Shown one piece after another: positions 18,440-27,759 of a stretch of 64,000 nt of DNA. This DNA comes from Pseudomonas fluorescens (GTDB taxonomy: Bacteria > Pseudomonadota > Gammaproteobacteria > Pseudomonadales > Pseudomonadaceae), in the NCBI RefSeq assembly GCF_003732425.1, contig NZ_MOBX01000013.1, forward strand, positions 620,001 through 684,000, given 5' to 3'. The notes beneath the pieces were generated by a model that searched no databases, was not told the origin of the DNA, and saw nothing but the letters and a program-made list of their open reading frames with translations. Each line of letters begins with the position of its first letter. Positions within the stretch are counted from its first letter, which is position 1. Position numbers and translations under genes: made by a program.

Positions 18440-18705
18440 CAGCCCTTGATCTCGGTCTTGACCGCTTTACCGCTGACCGGGTCGTGGTAGATCTCGACCT
18501 TGCGCTTGTCCTTGTCGAAGCCGTAGATCTCGTAGCAATTGCCGTCGGTGATTTTGAATTTGCTGATCTCGTAACCCTGGGCTTTCAGCTGTTCCTGAAA
18601 GGCCTTCTGGTCTTGCCATTGCGAGCGCTCGGCGGTGGTGCATTGCGGGCCGGCGATAGCCAATGGGCTGGCGACGATCAAAGACAACAGCAACAGTTTG
18701 CGCAT
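18439..18705 (-). CDS. PepSY-domain periplasmic protein
   Basis: 88-residue protein with a Sec signal (MRKLLLLSLIVASPLAIAG) and one PepSY domain (KAQGYEISKFKITDGNCYEIYG region). PepSY domains are thought to act as inhibitors or small sensors in the periplasm. Two Cys (CTTAER and NCYEI) could form a disulfide. First gene of the operon with the cytochrome b561, divergent from the response regulator gene. Confidence 0.88.
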   Translation of the reverse strand: MRKLLLLSLIVASPLAIAGPQCTTAERSQWQDQKAFQEQLKAQGYEISKFKITDGNCYEIYGFDKDKRKVEIYHDPVSGKAVKTEIKG

Positions 18706-18752
18706 GGAATCACTCTCGCGGGATGAGGAAGGCCTCACTGTGCAAAAGCAAC

Positions 18753-18769
18753 CTTAGTGAAAGCTTAGT
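18753..18769 (+). promoter_or_regulatory. CTTAGT-N5-CTTAGT direct repeat, likely response-regulator box
   Basis: CTTAGTGAAAGCTTAGT is a perfect hexamer direct repeat with 5-nt spacing (11-nt period), the layout known for PmrA/QseB-type OmpR regulators (CTTAAT-N5-CTTAAT). It lies between the divergent PepSY/cytochrome and response regulator/kinase genes, so it could control both. Confidence 0.6.
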
Positions 18770-18875
18770 TGGCAACGAGTCGTTACATCTTTCCCGTCGG
18801 ATAGCCTGCCACGGCGCTCTGCGCGGCGGCATGATGCCGCCCATCCAACCCCGTATTACCCACAGAGAACCGCCC

Positions 18876-19538
18876 ATGCGCCTGCTTCTGGTCGAAGATG
18901 ATCGTGCCCTCGGACAAGGCATTCGCGTTGCCCTGAGCAGCGAAGGCTACACCCTCGACTGGGTGCAGGACGGCGTCAGTGCCTTGCATGCCCTGCGCAG
19001 TGAAAGCTTCGATCTGCTGCTGCTCGACCTTGGCCTGCCCCGCCTCGATGGCCTGAACCTGCTGCAGCAATTGCGCAGCGAGCAACAGGATTTGCCAGTG
19101 CTGATCCTCACCGCGCGCGATGGCACCGCCGAACGCATTGCCGGCCTCGACGCCGGTGCCGATGACTACCTGATCAAACCGTTCGACGTCGATGAGCTGA
19201 AGGCGCGCATCCGTGCCTTGCTGCGGCGCAGTCAGGGCCGTGCGCAACCGGTGCTGGAACATGCCGGCGTGTGCCTCGATCCAGTCAGCCAGCAAGTCAC
19301 CTGGCACGGCAACGAGGTGGTGGTGACGCCGATGGAATATCAACTGCTGCATCAACTGATGGCCCGGCCCGGCAAAGTCGTCACCCGCGAGCGCCTGTCC
19401 GGCGCGCTGTACGGCTGGCAGGAACGGGTCGAGAGCAACACCCTCGAAGTGCTGATCCACAACCTGCGCAAAAAACTCTCGACCGAGTTGATCCGCACCG
19501 TGCGCGGCGTCGGTTACGTGGTGGCGGGCAAAGCATGA
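18876..19538 (+). CDS. OmpR-family response regulator (PmrA/QseB-like)
   Basis: 220 residues: receiver domain with acidic pocket Asp8/Asp9, phospho-acceptor Asp51 and Lys101, then a winged-helix DNA-binding domain (PMEYQLLHQLM ... SNTLEVLIHNLRKKL, ending VRGVGYVV). Start at 18876 follows from the receiver N-terminus MRLLLVEDD. Overlaps the kinase gene by 4 nt. A direct repeat upstream suggests autoregulation. Confidence 0.95.
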   Translation: MRLLLVEDDRALGQGIRVALSSEGYTLDWVQDGVSALHALRSESFDLLLLDLGLPRLDGLNLLQQLRSEQQDLPVLILTARDGTAERIAGLDAGADDYLIKPFDVDELKARIRALLRRSQGRAQPVLEHAGVCLDPVSQQVTWHGNEVVVTPMEYQLLHQLMARPGKVVTRERLSGALYGWQERVESNTLEVLIHNLRKKLSTELIRTVRGVGYVVAGKA

Positions 19539-20926
19539 TCTCGATACGTGCGCGGATTCTGGTGCCGGTGCTGATCCTGGTGCTGATGGGCGATGTGCTG
19601 ATCAGTTGGCTGGTGTTGCGCGACAGTCATCATGAAATCGAAGAGGTCTACGATGCACAACTGGCGCAGAGCGCGCGCCTGCTGCAAGGCGTGTTGGCGC
19701 AACGCGCACCGGGCGACAACGACTGGCATCGGCTTTATCAGGCTTTCGATGCCGCCATGAGCCGGGTCGGCGATGGCGAGGTGGCGCATCCCTACGAAAC
19801 CCGTCTGACCTTTCAGGTCTGGCGCAGCGACGGGCAGTTGCTGATGCGCTCGGCCGAAGCACCGGAACTCAAGGCGCCACCGACCACCCTCGGTTCCCAT
19901 GACCTGATGGAAAACGGCCGCGACTGGTGCGCGTTTCTGCTCAAGGACGCGCAACAAGGGTTGCTGATCTGGGTGGGTGAGCGCGATGACATTCGCCAGG
20001 ATCTGATCGAGCGTATTGTTGGCCATACGTTGTGGCCGAGTGTGATCGGCGTGCCTGCGCTGGCGATCCTGATCTGGCTGGCCATCGGTTGGGGTCTGCA
20101 ACCGTTGCGGACCATGGCGCAGACTATTCGCGGGCGCAACACCGACACCCTCAAACCGCTAAATCTGCGCCCCCTGCCCCACGACCTTGAACCGATGCAA
20201 ACCGCGCTCAATCGGCTGTTGCAGCAGATCGACAATCTGCTCGCGCGTGAGCGACGGTTTATCGCCGATGCCGCCCATGAATTGCGCACGCCGCTGGCGA
20301 TTCTGCGCATCCATGCGCAAAACGCCCAGCTCGCCAGTACCGCGCAACAACGCGAAGAAGCGCTGGAGTTTCTGGTTAGCGCAGTGGATCGCGCCACGCG
20401 TATTGCCAGCCAGTTGCTGACCATGGCACGCATCGAGCCGCGCCTGGCCAACCCGCAAAGAAGTCCGGTGGAGCTGACCGCGCTGGTCCGCGAGGAACTC
20501 GCCGAACTGGCGCCGCTGGCCTGGGAGAAAGACGTCGAACTGATCCTCGACAGCGACCATCACTGCCCGGTCGAAACCGATCCTGTGGCGCTGGCCATCG
20601 CCCTGCAGAATCTGGTCACCAACGCCTTGAACTTCGCCCCGCCGGGCAGCGAAGTGCGGGTGCAGGTCCAGCCACAGGCTTCCGGCGCGGTGTACATCAG
20701 TGTCGAGGACGCTGGTCCCGGCATCGACGAAGCTGATTACGCGCGGCTGTTCGAGCGTTTCTACAGCCACGGCCACGGGAATGGCGCCGGATTGGGTTTG
20801 GCGATCGTGCAGATGATCGTCAGCAAGGTCGGCAGCACCTTGCAGCTGTACAACCTGCCGCAGGGTGGTTTGTGCGCTGAGTTGCGCATCAATGAAATAC
20901 CCATGTCCCTGACCTCGGCCACCTGA
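19535..20926 (+). CDS. Sensor histidine kinase
   Basis: 463 residues. Two membrane helices (about 7-28 and 166-186) flank a periplasmic sensor domain; a short HAMP-like linker follows. The phospho-accepting His248 lies in DAAHELRTPLA. The ATPase domain has N box NLVTNALNFAP, G1 EDAGPGID and G2 GAGLGLAIV. Partner of the preceding response regulator (ATGA overlap). The signal is unknown; cation or redox stress would fit the neighbouring PepSY/cytochrome genes (inference). Confidence 0.94.
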   Translation: MISIRARILVPVLILVLMGDVLISWLVLRDSHHEIEEVYDAQLAQSARLLQGVLAQRAPGDNDWHRLYQAFDAAMSRVGDGEVAHPYETRLTFQVWRSDGQLLMRSAEAPELKAPPTTLGSHDLMENGRDWCAFLLKDAQQGLLIWVGERDDIRQDLIERIVGHTLWPSVIGVPALAILIWLAIGWGLQPLRTMAQTIRGRNTDTLKPLNLRPLPHDLEPMQTALNRLLQQIDNLLARERRFIADAAHELRTPLAILRIHAQNAQLASTAQQREEALEFLVSAVDRATRIASQLLTMARIEPRLANPQRSPVELTALVREELAELAPLAWEKDVELILDSDHHCPVETDPVALAIALQNLVTNALNFAPPGSEVRVQVQPQASGAVYISVEDAGPGIDEADYARLFERFYSHGHGNGAGLGLAIVQMIVSKVGSTLQLYNLPQGGLCAELRINEIPMSLTSAT

Positions 20927-20939
20927 GTCTGACACTTTC

Positions 20940-21045
20940 CTGTGGCGAGGGAGCTTGCTCCCGCTGGGCTGCGCAGCAGTCCTTCTTCGTGTCGAAAAGA
21001 AGGGCCGCTTCGCGCCCCAGCGGGAGCAAGCTCCCTCGCCACAGG
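20940..21045. repeat. Long dispersed inverted repeat (GGGAGCAAGCTCCC type)
   Basis: About 105 nt able to fold as one long hairpin: left arm CTGTGGCGAGGGAGCTTGCT, right arm AGCAAGCTCCCTCGCCACAG, exact complements. A second copy is at 58702-58808. Typical P. fluorescens intergenic repeat; may also act as a terminator. Confidence 0.85.
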
Positions 21046-21120
21046 GGGCTCATCACAGGAATATGATTGGGAGTGGCCTGGCCTTTTGACGAAATTTTCA
21101 TATCGACCTGTTAAGATCCG

Positions 21121-21240
21121 CGGCCTCGTTGGGGAGTAGCCTGTTTCCGAGCCTTTCGGAAGCGTTCGTATCAACATTCTCGGCAACATGCCGTGGTACG
21201 AACACCTTATGGTTGGTGAGACCGACGACACATCCATGCC
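21121..21240 (+). promoter_or_regulatory. yybP-ykoY (manganese) riboswitch
   Basis: The leader before mntP has the conserved landmarks of the yybP-ykoY aptamer in order: GGGGAGTAGCC (about 21131), CAACATTCTCGGCAACATGC (about 21172-21191) and the closing GGTTGGTGAGACCGACG (about 21211-21227). After it, GTCGGG (21245) can pair with CCCGAC (about 21277), a possible expression-platform hairpin close to the start codon. Mn2+ binding would switch on the exporter (known for this RNA class). Confidence 0.85.
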
Positions 21241-21297
21241 TAAAGTCGGGCGTGTGGTTGTGTCGTTGACTCATAGCCCGACTGGAAGTGTGCCCCC

Positions 21298-21861
21298 GTG
21301 AATCCTGTTTCCCTCATATTCCTCGCTCTGGCCATGTCCACGGATGCGTTCGCCGCCGCCATCGGCAAAGGCTCCAGCCTGCACAAACCGCGTCTCACTG
21401 AAGCCCTGCGCACCGGTCTGATCTTCGGCGTGATCGAAGCCATCACCCCCATCATCGGCTGGCTGATCGGCCAGGCGGCGACTCGCTGGGTGGCCGAATG
21501 GGACCACTGGATCGCTTTCACCCTGCTGCTGGTTCTCGGCCTGCACATGATCTACAACGGCCTGAAACACGAAGAAGAGGAAGAAGAAAAACCCGGTTCG
21601 CACTCCTTCCTGATTCTCGCCGTCACCGCGTTTGCCACCAGCATCGACGCGCTCGCGGTCGGCGTCGGCCTGGCGTTTGTCGACGTGAACATCTGGGTCG
21701 CTGCGGCGGCGATCGGTCTGGCGACCATGACCATGGTGACCATTGGTGTGATGCTCGGCCGAGTGCTCGGCGCCGTGGTTGGCAAGCGTGCGGAAATCGT
21801 CGGGGGCGTGGTGCTGATGATTGTCGGTGCGACGATTTTGTACGAGCACCTGTCGGTCTGA
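21298..21861 (+). CDS. mntP: Manganese efflux pump
   Basis: Inner-membrane Mn2+ exporter of 187 residues with six hydrophobic helices. Family motifs are [16 protein letters not shown] near the N-terminus and its internal repeat [14 protein letters not shown] charged EEEEEEK loop separates the halves. Starts at GTG. Directly downstream of a manganese riboswitch, which supports the assignment. Confidence 0.95.
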   Translation: MNPVSLIFLALAMSTDAFAAAIGKGSSLHKPRLTEALRTGLIFGVIEAITPIIGWLIGQAATRWVAEWDHWIAFTLLLVLGLHMIYNGLKHEEEEEEKPGSHSFLILAVTAFATSIDALAVGVGLAFVDVNIWVAAAAIGLATMTMVTIGVMLGRVLGAVVGKRAEIVGGVVLMIVGATILYEHLSV

Positions 21862-21862
21862 T

Positions 21863-22579
21863 TCAAGCTGAGGTCAGCGTCGCCAGCGCTGAGGCATTGC
21901 CCAGCGCTGCACCGCTGGCGGTGTTGTCGAAAATGCACCAGGCCGCGGCACCCGCTGCGGCCGCTGATTGCAAGGCTTGTGCGAGGTTTTGCAGATAACC
22001 GGGTTCGTAGGCGCTGTGGTAAATGCGCGGTGAGCCGTGCAGGCGCCAGTACTTCGTTTCTGTCCAGCCACTTGGCGCAGCGTCATTGCTGATGCGCGCG
22101 GGATCGACGGCTGCTTGGGCGATTTGATAAGTCTTCAGCAACGACTCGGCGCTGACCCACGATTTATGCCTTGGCTCCAGCACCACCGCGCCGGAAAACC
22201 GCTCGCGCAATGTCGTTAAAAAGATTTCGGCGCTGGCGTCGTCAAACGCCAGTGATGGTGGCAACTGCACCAGCAAGCAGCCCAAGCGTTCGCCCAGACC
22301 GCCGCATTCAGCCAGAAATTTGTCCAGCGCCGCCTCGCAACCTGCCAGGCGTAATTCATGGGTGATGTGTTTGGGCATTTTCACCGAAAAACGGAAGGCC
22401 TCCGGTACGCCATCGGCCCAACGCTCATAGGTTTGCCGACGATGCGGACGGTAGAACGAGCTGTTGATTTCCACGCCATTGAGGCGCGCGGCGTAGCGCT
22501 GTAAATGCGTGCCCTCTACGGGAAATGCCGGCCAGTGCTCGCGCCCCAGACTCCAGCCTGCACAGCCCACATAAATCAA
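21863..22579 (-). CDS. DUF72 (YecE-like) protein
   Basis: 238-residue TIM-barrel-type DUF72 protein: YVGCAGWSLG at the N-terminus, LNGVEINSSFYRPHR, FSVKMPKHITHE and LVQLPPSLAFD. Activity of the family is not established. Convergent with mntP, with 1 nt between the stop codons. Confidence 0.9.
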   Translation of the reverse strand: MIYVGCAGWSLGREHWPAFPVEGTHLQRYAARLNGVEINSSFYRPHRRQTYERWADGVPEAFRFSVKMPKHITHELRLAGCEAALDKFLAECGGLGERLGCLLVQLPPSLAFDDASAEIFLTTLRERFSGAVVLEPRHKSWVSAESLLKTYQIAQAAVDPARISNDAAPSGWTETKYWRLHGSPRIYHSAYEPGYLQNLAQALQSAAAAGAAAWCIFDNTASGAALGNASALATLTSA

Positions 22580-22595
22580 AAGTCCACCTCCTGAC

Positions 22596-22682
22596 CTGTA
22601 GGAGCTGCCGAAGGCTGCGATCTTTTGATTTTGTTTTTAAAGATCAAGATCAAAAGATCGCAGCCTCCGGCAGCTCCTACAG
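22596..22682. repeat. Dispersed inverted repeat (CTGTAGGAGCTGCC type)
   Basis: Arms CTGTAGGAGCTGCCG and CGGCAGCTCCTACAG are exact complements, continuing through GGCTGCGATCTTTTGAT/ATCAAAAGATCGCAGCC. Related to the copy at 7802-7878. It lies between the DUF72 and ThDP-enzyme genes. Confidence 0.85.
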
Positions 22683-22701
22683 TTGTCTGTCGATTAACCG
22701 G

Positions 22702-24489
22702 TTATTTTTTCCCGGGCAACACCGCGCCGAGCACCTGCTTGGCGGTTTGCATGATCACCCCGGCCTCATCCGGATCGCCCTTGAGCAATGTCGTGGCGAA
22801 TTTTTTCGCCTGTTCAAGCTTGATGTGCGGTGGCAAGGGCGGCACGTTCGGGTCGGTCTTGAACTCGATCACCACCGGTACTTCCGACGCCAGGGCCTGC
22901 TCCCACGCAGCGGCGACGTCTTCTTCGCGATCGACAAAAATGCCTTTCAGGCCAATGGAAATGGCAAACAAGTGATAAGGCACGTCCGGGATACTTTGCG
23001 ACGCTTCGAACTTCGGATCGCCCTCCATCACTCGCTGCTCCCACGTGACTTGATTGAGATCCTCGTTGTTGAACACCGCGCAGATCCATTTCGGGCTCGC
23101 CCATTGCCGCCAATATTTGGCGACGGTGATCAGTTCGGCCATGTTGTTCATCTGCATTGCGCCGTCACCCACCAGTGCAATCACCGGACGTTCGGGATAG
23201 GCGAATTTGGCGGCAATCGCGTAGGGCACAGCGGCACCCATGGACGCCAGACCACCGGACAACGAGCACTGCATGCCACGGCGGATTTTCAGATCGCGGG
23301 CAAACCAGTTGGCGCAGGAGCCGGAGTCGCTGGTGATGATTGCAGCATCGGGCAGGCGCGGCGACAGCTCATAAACCACCCTTTGCGGGTTGACCGGGTC
23401 GGCTTTGGCCATCGCACGTCTTTCCAGGGTCTTCTCCCAGCTACCGCGCCAGCCTTCGATTTTCTTGCGCCACTTGTTGGAGGTTTTCTGCTCCAGCAGG
23501 GGCAATAGCGCCGCGAGGGTTTCCGCCGAATCGCCGACCAGATTGACCTCCATCGGATAGCGCAGGCTGAGCATGTCGGGCTGCAAATCGATCTGCACAC
23601 CGCGCGCCTGACCTTCCTTGGGCAGAAACTCCGAGTACGGAAAACCCGAGCCGATCATCAGCAAGGTGTCGCATTCGCTCATCAGTTTGTAGCTCGGTTC
23701 GGTGCCGAGCAGACCGATGCTGCCGGTGACCCAAGGCAGATCATCCGGCAACGCGGCTTTGCCCAACAGGGCCTTGGCGACACCGGCGCCGAGTTTTTCG
23801 GCCACCGCGATGACTTGATCGGTCGCCTGCAAAGCCCCCGCGCCAACCAGAATCGCGACCTTGTCTCCCGCGTTCAAAACCTCGGCGGCACGCTGCAGAT
23901 CGACGTCATACGGCAACACTTTCGGCTTCGTGTAACCGACCCCGGAATGTGCGGTGCCATGTTCGCGAGCCGGTGCTTCGTATTTCAGCGCCTGCAAATC
24001 GTTGGGCAGAATCAGCGCGGTTACCCGGCGTTCACCCACAGCCGTGCGCACGGCCCGATCGAGCAGATGGCGCACCTGCGAAGGCGCCGACGCCTGCTGC
24101 ACAAATGCCCCGGCGACATCCTTGAACATCGACACCAGATCCAGCTCTTGCTGATAGTGACTGCCCAGTGCCGTGCGTGCCTGCTGACCGACGATGGCCA
24201 AGACCGGCATGTGGTCCATGCGCGCGTCGTAGAGGCCGGTGATCAAGTGCGAGGCGCCCGGGCCGGAAGTGGCAATGCACACCCCCAACTCGCCGGTGAA
24301 CTTGGCATGCGCCGAGGCCATGAACGCGGCCATTTCTTCATGGCGGGCCTGGACGAATTCGATCTTTCCCTTGGCTCGACTGAGCGCGCCGAACACGCCG
24401 TTGATGCCGTCCCCCGGATAGCCAAAAATCCGCGTAACGCCCCATTCGCTGAGCCGCTCAACCAGAAAATCTCCCACTGTCATCGTCAT
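22702..24489 (-). CDS. Thiamine-diphosphate-dependent oxidase/decarboxylase (PoxB-like)
   Basis: 595 residues with the three-domain ThDP enzyme layout: pyrimidine-binding domain with the catalytic Glu in ARHEEMAAFMA, a central FAD/Rossmann-like domain, and a C-terminal domain with the GDGAMQMNNMAELI...FNNEDLN ThDP motif (GDG-X~26-NN). Closest in pattern to pyruvate:quinone oxidase; acetolactate-synthase-like activity is possible. The C-terminus (LEQAKKFATTLLKGDPDE) resembles PoxB relatives. ATG at 24489 is chosen because GAGG lies just upstream. Transcribed alone. Confidence 0.85.
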   Translation of the reverse strand: MTMTVGDFLVERLSEWGVTRIFGYPGDGINGVFGALSRAKGKIEFVQARHEEMAAFMASAHAKFTGELGVCIATSGPGASHLITGLYDARMDHMPVLAIVGQQARTALGSHYQQELDLVSMFKDVAGAFVQQASAPSQVRHLLDRAVRTAVGERRVTALILPNDLQALKYEAPAREHGTAHSGVGYTKPKVLPYDVDLQRAAEVLNAGDKVAILVGAGALQATDQVIAVAEKLGAGVAKALLGKAALPDDLPWVTGSIGLLGTEPSYKLMSECDTLLMIGSGFPYSEFLPKEGQARGVQIDLQPDMLSLRYPMEVNLVGDSAETLAALLPLLEQKTSNKWRKKIEGWRGSWEKTLERRAMAKADPVNPQRVVYELSPRLPDAAIITSDSGSCANWFARDLKIRRGMQCSLSGGLASMGAAVPYAIAAKFAYPERPVIALVGDGAMQMNNMAELITVAKYWRQWASPKWICAVFNNEDLNQVTWEQRVMEGDPKFEASQSIPDVPYHLFAISIGLKGIFVDREEDVAAAWEQALASEVPVVIEFKTDPNVPPLPPHIKLEQAKKFATTLLKGDPDEAGVIMQTAKQVLGAVLPGKK

Positions 24490-24679
24490 CTCAATCCTCG
24501 TCTTTCTCCGCTGCATGGAGCTGCCCCGGCAGAACATCCGCCGGCAGGTGTAAGAGTCTGGACAGTGAGCTGGTTGGCGAAGTTTCGATGGATTTCCCTA
24601 AGCCGGGCAGCGCTCCAGCAAATGCTCGACGAATTTTTCTGCCCCCCCCCACAAGACCTCTCGGTCGGCGGTGAGGCCA

Positions 24680-24744
24680 TTCGCGAGCAGGCTCGCTCCC
24701 ACAGGGATTTGCATTCCACATGTGGCAGCGAGCCTGCTCGCGAA
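24680..24744. repeat. REP-type inverted repeat
   Basis: Arms TTCGCGAGCAGGCTCGCTCC and its complement (one mismatch) separated by about 17 nt; standard Pseudomonas REP doublet. The rest of 24490-24778 shows nothing coding. Confidence 0.8.
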
Positions 24745-24778
24745 AACGTCAGAACAGTCACCGTTGAGGTGGGGCCTT

Positions 24779-25054
24779 TCAACGATGCGGATGCACCGTC
24801 CACGCCACCAGTTTGATCACGATCGGCCGCACGACAAGGATGCACAGAAACGCGATCGGCATCGCCAGCTTGTAGGCGTGCAAGGCATTACTTAGGTAGT
24901 CGTTATCAATGCCCGAGTTGGCGGCAGTGATCACCAACGACATCAGAAACGCCATGATCGTCGCCATGTACAGCGCGAACACATACGGCGTGGCGCGGGG
25001 TGACAGCTTGCGACGACTGATGATCAAGGCTTCCGAGCTTGTCGATTGATTCAT
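24779..25054 (-). CDS. DUF2798 small membrane protein
   Basis: 91 residues with two hydrophobic helices (VFALYMATIMAFLMSLVIT and AMPIAFLCILVVRPIVIKLV) and the DUF2798 pattern ending RPIV.KLV. Function unknown. Divergent from a LysR gene, the usual sign that the regulator controls it. Start at 25054 chosen (MNQSTSSEA) over an upstream in-frame ATG overlapping the promoter region. Confidence 0.85.
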   Translation of the reverse strand: MNQSTSSEALIISRRKLSPRATPYVFALYMATIMAFLMSLVITAANSGIDNDYLSNALHAYKLAMPIAFLCILVVRPIVIKLVAWTVHPHR

Positions 25055-25177
25055 ATGGCTTTTCCATCCAGTGACAGGGAGACCGCACATTAGCAACGCC
25101 GCCCCCGCGTAACTAGACGCTCAAGCGCAGGTACTTTATAAAGCAGAACTTACGAATCAACCCTCGGCAGGACACGG

Positions 25178-26104
25178 ATGAATCTGTTAGCGGCGATTGC
25201 CAGTTTTATCAAAGTGGTGGAATCCGGCTCGATTGTCGGCGCCGCGAAGATTCTCGGCGTCAGTGCGGCGGCGGTGAGCCAGACGATCAATCGGCTGGAA
25301 GCGCACCTCGGCGTGCGCCTGTTGCAGCGCACCACGCGCAGCATGGCGCTTACCGAAAACGGCGCGTTGTACTACGAGAAGGTCCGCCGGATTGCGGCGG
25401 ATCTGGAAGCCGCGCAAAGCTCGATCAGCCGCGATGAAAGCGAGTTGCAGGGCCGCTTGAGTATCGCCTCGACCTCCGCGTTTGGCCGCCATGTGCTGGC
25501 CGCACTGATCGCCGGGTTTGCTGCGCAGCATCCGCGCCTGCTCATCGAACTCTCGACCACCAATGGCAAGATCAATCACATCCAGGACGGCATCGATCTG
25601 AGCCTGCGGATCAAGCCGCAACTGGAGGACGGCATCGTTGCACGCAGGATCGTGTCACTGCCTTTCATCATGTGCGCCGCGCCGGCCTATCTGCAGCGCG
25701 CCGGTCGCCCGCAATCGCCAGATGATTTACAGAACCACGCCTGCCTGGCCTTTCGTTATCCCCTGGACGGGCGCTTTCTGCGCTGGAGTTTTATTCGCGA
25801 CGGGCAGCGTTTCGACGCCAATATCAATGCCACCGCCATCAGCGACGACATCGATGCATTGGCGCAAATGGCGGTCCACGGCGCCGGCATCACCCGCCTG
25901 GCGGAGTTCGTCGCGGCGCCGTATCTCGCGAGCGGGCAATTGGTGCCGCTGTTTGAACATAGCGACGCCGCTCACTCCGTTGTCGAGCCGATGGACATCT
26001 ACGCCTGCGTGCAGGAACGCGCGGCGATGACGCCGAAGGTCAAAGCCTTTCTGGATTATCTGACGGCGCATCTGGCCACACGCTGGCCGATGGAAAATGT
26101 TTAA
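25178..26104 (+). CDS. LysR-family transcriptional regulator
   Basis: 308 residues with the winged HTH at the N-terminus (ASFIKVVESGSIVGAA, VSAAAVSQTINRLE) and a substrate-binding domain. CrgA/AaeR-like group by the RLLQRTTRSMALTE pattern. Divergent from the DUF2798 gene; also 88 nt upstream of the hydrolase gene on the same strand, so either may be a target. Confidence 0.88.
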   Translation: MNLLAAIASFIKVVESGSIVGAAKILGVSAAAVSQTINRLEAHLGVRLLQRTTRSMALTENGALYYEKVRRIAADLEAAQSSISRDESELQGRLSIASTSAFGRHVLAALIAGFAAQHPRLLIELSTTNGKINHIQDGIDLSLRIKPQLEDGIVARRIVSLPFIMCAAPAYLQRAGRPQSPDDLQNHACLAFRYPLDGRFLRWSFIRDGQRFDANINATAISDDIDALAQMAVHGAGITRLAEFVAAPYLASGQLVPLFEHSDAAHSVVEPMDIYACVQERAAMTPKVKAFLDYLTAHLATRWPMENV

Positions 26105-26192
26105 GACGCAGGGCTCAAAGAGGCTCGCCGGAGCGCGCGAAATCGGGCAAAGTCCACCTCGCCCATTCGGCCCATCACGGAAGATAACAACA

Positions 26193-27269
26193 ATGAAAAA
26201 GTCTCTCGGCGCTCTGCTCCTGATCTGCTTGAGCAGCTCCGTGTTCGCGGACACCCAACCCGTTGGTTTCCAGTACGCCACGCTGACGGATCCGCTAAAT
26301 GAGCGCCCGGTAGAAATGGTTGTCTGGTACCCAAGTTCGCCCACCTCTGCGACGCCACAATTGTTCGGCGACAACCCGGTCTTCGTTGGCGCCCCCGCCG
26401 TGCTCGATGCTCCGGTGGCCAGTGGCGAACATCCATTGGTGGTGCTTTCCCACGGCAACGGCGGAAGCTGGATCAACCAGACGTGGCTGGCCAGTGCACT
26501 GGCCCATGAGGGTTACATCGTCGCGGCGGTCAATCATCCCGGCACCACCAGCCGCGACCGCAGCCCGCAAGCGGCGGCGCAGTTGTGGCAACGCCCCGTT
26601 GACCTCAGCCGCGCTATCGATGCGGTGACGGCACAACCGGAAAAGTTCGGCGCAGTGGCCAAGGATCGAATTGCCATTGTCGGCCATTCGCTCGGCGGCT
26701 GGACGGTCCTCGAAGCCGGCGGCGCACGCTTCGACCCCGAGCGTTTTGCCGACGACTGCAAAGCCCATCCGCAACTAGCCAGTTGCACGGCTTACCAACA
26801 GATGAACACGGCGAGCACTGCGCAATCAAAAGCCCGACTGGCAGCCGATTGGCGCGACAAGCGCGTCACGGCTGTGGTGTCACTGGACCTGGGCCTGTCG
26901 CGCGGGATGACCGACGCCAGCCTCGCGGCCTACCCCGTGCCAATTCTGGTGATCGCTGCCGGTGTGCCGTCGAAAGAATTACCCGCGCAGCTGGAGTCCG
27001 TCGACCTCGCCAAACGCCTGCCAAAAAGCTCATCGCGTTACGTCGAGATCAGCGACGCCAGTCACTTCAGTTTCATGGCAATCTGCAAACCTGGCGCCGT
27101 GGCCATGCTCGACGAGGATGTACCGGGCGACAGCATCATCTGCACCGATGGCGACGGTGGTCGTCCGCGTGCGGTCATTCAGCAACAGGTGATTTCCCTG
27201 ATCAGCGGGTTTCTGGCGCCGTCACCTGAGCGCTTGAAACCAGCCATTACTTACCAGGAACCCCAATAA
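26193..27269 (+). CDS. Exported alpha/beta hydrolase (dienelactone-hydrolase/PAF-AH-like)
   Basis: 358 residues with a Sec signal peptide (MKKSLGALLLICLSSSVFA). Alpha/beta-hydrolase motifs: VVLSHGNGGS (oxyanion loop), nucleophile Ser166 in IVGHSLGGW, and a late His in SDASHFSFM. Periplasmic esterase or lipase-like role; substrate unknown. Two Cys near CKAHPQLASC may form a disulfide. Only 2 nt before the next gene, so they form an operon. Confidence 0.82.
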   Translation: MKKSLGALLLICLSSSVFADTQPVGFQYATLTDPLNERPVEMVVWYPSSPTSATPQLFGDNPVFVGAPAVLDAPVASGEHPLVVLSHGNGGSWINQTWLASALAHEGYIVAAVNHPGTTSRDRSPQAAAQLWQRPVDLSRAIDAVTAQPEKFGAVAKDRIAIVGHSLGGWTVLEAGGARFDPERFADDCKAHPQLASCTAYQQMNTASTAQSKARLAADWRDKRVTAVVSLDLGLSRGMTDASLAAYPVPILVIAAGVPSKELPAQLESVDLAKRLPKSSSRYVEISDASHFSFMAICKPGAVAMLDEDVPGDSIICTDGDGGRPRAVIQQQVISLISGFLAPSPERLKPAITYQEPQ

Positions 27270-27271
27270 CA

Positions 27272-27682
27272 ATGCTCACGCCCTCCCCTCAGACCTTCCG
27301 GGGCAGTTGCCTGTGCGGAGCGGTGAAATACCAGATCCGTTCACGGCCCAAAGCGCTTTCGCACTGCCACTGCAGCCAGTGCCGCAAAAGCCACGGCGCA
27401 GCGTTTGCCAGTTATGGCAGCGTGCTGCGGCAGAACCTGGAACTGTTGGAGGGCGCCGAACAGCTCAAGGCCTATCAGTCTTCGCAATCGGTACAACGCC
27501 AGTTTTGCCTGAACTGCGGCTCGTCGCTGTTCTGGGCAAACAATCAGGGTGAGTACCGCGACTGGATCTCGGTAGCCCTGGGCACGCTGGACACGACGTT
27601 CACCACGGAAAAACAGCAACATGTGGAAGTGACGTCGAAGGCGCCGTGGTTTGAAATCAAGGATCAATGGCCGCAGCGTTGA
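27272..27682 (+). CDS. GFA-family (CENP-V-like) zinc protein
   Basis: 136 residues with the full zinc-ligand set of the glutathione-dependent formaldehyde-activating family: GSCLCGAVKY, SHCHCSQCRKSHG and FCLNCGSSLFW. The family name is historical; most members have no proven activity. Downstream of the exported hydrolase. Confidence 0.9.
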   Translation: MLTPSPQTFRGSCLCGAVKYQIRSRPKALSHCHCSQCRKSHGAAFASYGSVLRQNLELLEGAEQLKAYQSSQSVQRQFCLNCGSSLFWANNQGEYRDWISVALGTLDTTFTTEKQQHVEVTSKAPWFEIKDQWPQR

Positions 27683-27759
27683 GCCTGACCCTGTTTCTGT
27701 GGTGTGCTGTCTATTCTCAGCCGGTATTTTTTCCACTTGCCAACGAAGAGGCCCCTTAG

